DNA of 64,000 nt, from the NCBI RefSeq assembly GCF_027019125.1, contig NZ_JALUXE010000033.1:1-64000 (forward strand), given 5' to 3'. This stretch comes from Roseovarius sp. (GTDB lineage: Bacteria; Pseudomonadota; Alphaproteobacteria; Rhodobacterales; Rhodobacteraceae). Position numbers and translations under genes: made by a program. Below are positions 62,512-64,000 of the stretch, piece after piece; the first letter of the stretch is position 1, and every line of letters begins with the position of its first letter. Below the pieces are notes generated by a model. That model was not told the origin of the DNA. It worked only from the letters and a program-made list of their open reading frames with translations, and searched no databases.

Positions 62512-62712
62512 CACGCCAAGGCTGGTTTCCGGGCTTGGACGGCAGGCCATGCGGCCCTCGCGTTGCGGCACCTTCCCGGGCAAACCTGCCCAGTGGCCTA
62601 TTGCCGAAACGCCCTTCCTTACCGTTGCGGGGGCAGCGCCGGACTTGCACCGGCTTCCCAATTCTCCGCCCCAAAGGGCGGCACCCTGACCGGTTCAGCC
62701 TAACCGCGCGGG
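62512..62712 (-). promoter_or_regulatory. Cobalamin (adenosylcobalamin) riboswitch
   Basis: On the minus strand the conserved cobalamin elements appear in order: GGTTAGGCTGAACC, GGGAAGCCGGTGCAAGTCCG, GCCCCCGCAACGGTAAGG, the B12 box GCCACTG (plus-strand CAGTGGC at 62591-62597), and AAGCCCGGAAACCAGCC near 62520-62536. These match the conserved bases of the class (GGGAA, GGTGxAAxTCC, CCCGCAACxGTAA and GCCAxTG-type B12 box). It faces the 89-residue gene at 62124-62393. Confidence 0.93.
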
Positions 62713-62753
62713 CCCCCAAGCCGCAAGCCTGAAACCGACGCCGCCCGGACCGC

Positions 62754-63224
62754 TCACGCCAGAACCCGGTAGCGCGCCGCGTAGCTCACCGGAAAATTCA
62801 CCGAACGCGCAATAAAGCAAAAGGCATGGACCTGCCCATGCAGCGCATCGGCTTGGGCAAGGTCGGTTCCCGCCGGCACCGCAATCCTTGGCCGCAGCGT
62901 GGCGCGCAGAAACCGGCTCGCCCCGGTGCTGTCGGTCTCACCCACCGCCAGCGGATCATCCTCGTAGGATTGCACGGCTATGCCTGCGTCACTCGCCAGA
63001 TGCAGAAACCACAGCATGTGGCAGGCGCTGAGCGCGGCAATCAGCATGTCCTCGGGATTGTGCAGGCCGGGGTTTCCCCCGAGCAGCGGGTCGTTGGAAC
63101 AATGGATCACCGGCTTGCCCGGCGTCTCGACATTCCAGGTGCGGTCATAGCCTTTGTAATGCCGCGTCCCCTCGCCCCGATTTCCGGTCCAGACGACGCG
63201 GGCGGTATAGTCATGCTCTGACAT
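62754..63224 (-). CDS. OsmC-family protein, 156 aa
   Basis: The start at 63224 gives MSEHDYTARVVWTGNRGEGT, the normal N-terminus of OsmC/Ohr-like proteins. The longer open frame upstream is not supported. The body has GLHNPEDMLIAALSACHMLW (with the conserved first Cys) and a second cysteine in HAFCFIARSVNFPVS. Members reduce organic hydroperoxides or have related thiol chemistry. Convergence or co-direction with rseP: it is on the same strand, 80 bases downstream of rseP. Confidence 0.88.
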   Translation of the reverse strand: MSEHDYTARVVWTGNRGEGTRHYKGYDRTWNVETPGKPVIHCSNDPLLGGNPGLHNPEDMLIAALSACHMLWFLHLASDAGIAVQSYEDDPLAVGETDSTGASRFLRATLRPRIAVPAGTDLAQADALHGQVHAFCFIARSVNFPVSYAARYRVLA

Positions 63225-63304
63225 GCTCTGCGCTCCCCTTTGGCACGCGCGCAGCATCGCGCGAAATCGTCGCGCCAGACAAGTCAGGATCGCCGCACCC
63301 GCCC

Positions 63305-64000
63305 TCAGGGGCAGAAAATATCGTTGAAGAGGGCAAACAGCATCAGCGACAGAATGAGCGTGAGACCAACGGTCATCAGCACCCGCAAGGCCCGCTCGCT
63401 CGGCGGGCGGCCCGCGACCGCCTCGTAGGCGTAGAACACCAGATGCCCGCCATCCAGAACCGGCACCGGAAAGAGATTGAGCAGCCCCACCGCCGTCGAC
63501 AGCACCGCGATGAACCAGATGAAACTCTGCGCGCCCTGGCTGGCCATCGCCCCCGAAACCTGCGCGATACCGATCGGCCCGGACATGTTGCAACTGCTGA
63601 TCGCGCCCGTGATCATGTGATAGAGACCCGAGAGCGAGCTTTGAATGATCTCGCCTGTCTGGCCCACGGCATCGCCCACCGCCTCGACCACGCCCAACCG
63701 TTCGGTCGCAGGCTCGAACGCCATACCCCCCGCAATGCCGATCCGCCATTCGGTGCGAAACCCGCCTTCGGGTTGCGGTTCGTCCACCCGGCGCGGGGTG
63801 ATCGTGACCTCGTGGCCCTCGCTACCCGGCCGCCACACCGTCAGCGCGAGCGGCGCGCCATTCGAGCCCTCGACAACCTCCTTGAGCTCTTCAAAGGCCA
63901 CAATCTGCGTGCCGTTGACCGCCGTGATGACATCGCCCGCCTCCAGATCCGCGGCAAAGGCCGCCGATTGCGGCGCAAGCCCGCTGATCAAGGGCGGCAT
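63305..64000 (-). CDS. rseP: Site-2 protease RseP, 3' part only (5' end outside the window)
   Basis: Contains a PDZ domain (GLAPQSAAFAADLEAGDVIT, then VNGTQIVAFEEL), followed by the second membrane domain with the NLFPVPVLDGGHLVFYAYEA motif and the terminal hydrophobic segment (MTVGLTLILSLMLFALFNDI). The HExxH zinc site is in the missing N-terminal part. RseP cleaves anti-sigma factors within the inner membrane. Reads continuously to base 64000 without a start that must be the real one. Confidence 0.9.
   Translation of the reverse strand: MPPLISGLAPQSAAFAADLEAGDVITAVNGTQIVAFEELKEVVEGSNGAPLALTVWRPGSEGHEVTITPRRVDEPQPEGGFRTEWRIGIAGGMAFEPATERLGVVEAVGDAVGQTGEIIQSSLSGLYHMITGAISSCNMSGPIGIAQVSGAMASQGAQSFIWFIAVLSTAVGLLNLFPVPVLDGGHLVFYAYEAVAGRPPSERALRVLMTVGLTLILSLMLFALFNDIFCP

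Noticed and set aside
63224..63749. Upstream extension of the OsmC gene (in-frame to 63749)
   Set aside because: The extension overlaps rseP on the same strand in another frame and has no OsmC homology; MSEHDY at 63224 is the natural start.

Overview
The window is a 64 kb, GC-rich (roughly 63% by eye), densely coding stretch of chromosome. It is most consistent with an alphaproteobacterium of the Rhodobacteraceae, probably the Roseobacter group. The reasons are the single-domain GapR (DUF2312) protein, a DUF1127 gene followed by CCUCCUCCC-loop sRNAs (the CcaF1/CcsR arrangement known from Rhodobacter), the hom-glpX-recJ order, a ScfR-type fatty-acyl regulator, an SSF-histidine kinase fusion, and many TRAP-free but ABC-rich catabolic operons. 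I cannot name a species.

Layout. 1-1.6 kb: 5' part of tuf and two lipoproteins. 1.7-6.7 kb: a cytochrome P450, an M20 amidohydrolase and a DEAD-box RNA helicase. 6.8-19.3 kb: a large hydroxyproline catabolic region. It holds alpha-ketoglutarate semialdehyde dehydrogenase, a polar amino-acid ABC importer, D-hydroxyproline dehydrogenase, 4-hydroxyproline 2-epimerase, pyrroline-4-hydroxy-2-carboxylate deaminase, an AcnX-type cis-3-hydroxyproline dehydratase, a cupin/XRE regulator, a pyrroline-2-carboxylate reductase and a second proline-racemase-family protein with a Ser/Thr active site. 19.4-20.3 kb: the scar of a decayed ABC exporter. 20.3-25.5 kb: BKACE, alpha/beta hydrolase, SCP2-like protein, intradiol dioxygenase and LysR regulator, interrupted by a low-GC islet with one unfamiliar gene. 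25.5-28 kb: small lipoprotein and two EamA exporters. 28-32.8 kb: ScfR regulator, receiver protein and SSF-histidine kinase. 32.9-37.3 kb: an orphan FliM/FliN-like protein, DksA-like protein, a FadB-like protein lacking its catalytic residues, and GapR. 37.5-47 kb: catB-benABCD and a five-gene branched-chain-type ABC importer. 47-49.4 kb: queF-queE-queD-queC behind a probable preQ1 riboswitch. 49.4-54.6 kb: acyl-CoA synthetase, PAS-LuxR regulator, accB-accC, TetR and a lipoprotein. 54.7-59.1 kb: hom, glpX, recJ, tRNA-Glu. 59.3-64 kb: a DnaE2 C-terminal relic, a peptidoglycan-binding lipoprotein, Mrp, DUF1127 plus CcsR-like sRNAs, a cobalamin riboswitch in front of an unknown 89-residue gene, OsmC, and the 3' part of rseP.

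How the genes work together. The hydroxyproline region should take trans-4-, cis-4-, cis-3- and perhaps trans-3-hydroxyproline to alpha-ketoglutarate or proline. The ben/liv block should import benzoate or a related acid and convert it to catechol, and catB continues the ortho pathway. The dioxygenase/hydrolase/BKACE group could form a beta-keto acid and cleave it. The que operon makes preQ1 for queuosine. No complete IS element, prophage or CRISPR array was seen. The points I consider most worth following are the catalytically dead FadB-like protein, the Ser/Thr proline-racemase homologue, the cobalamin riboswitch controlling an unknown gene, the CcsR-like sRNA array, and the possible BKACE-based end of an aromatic pathway.
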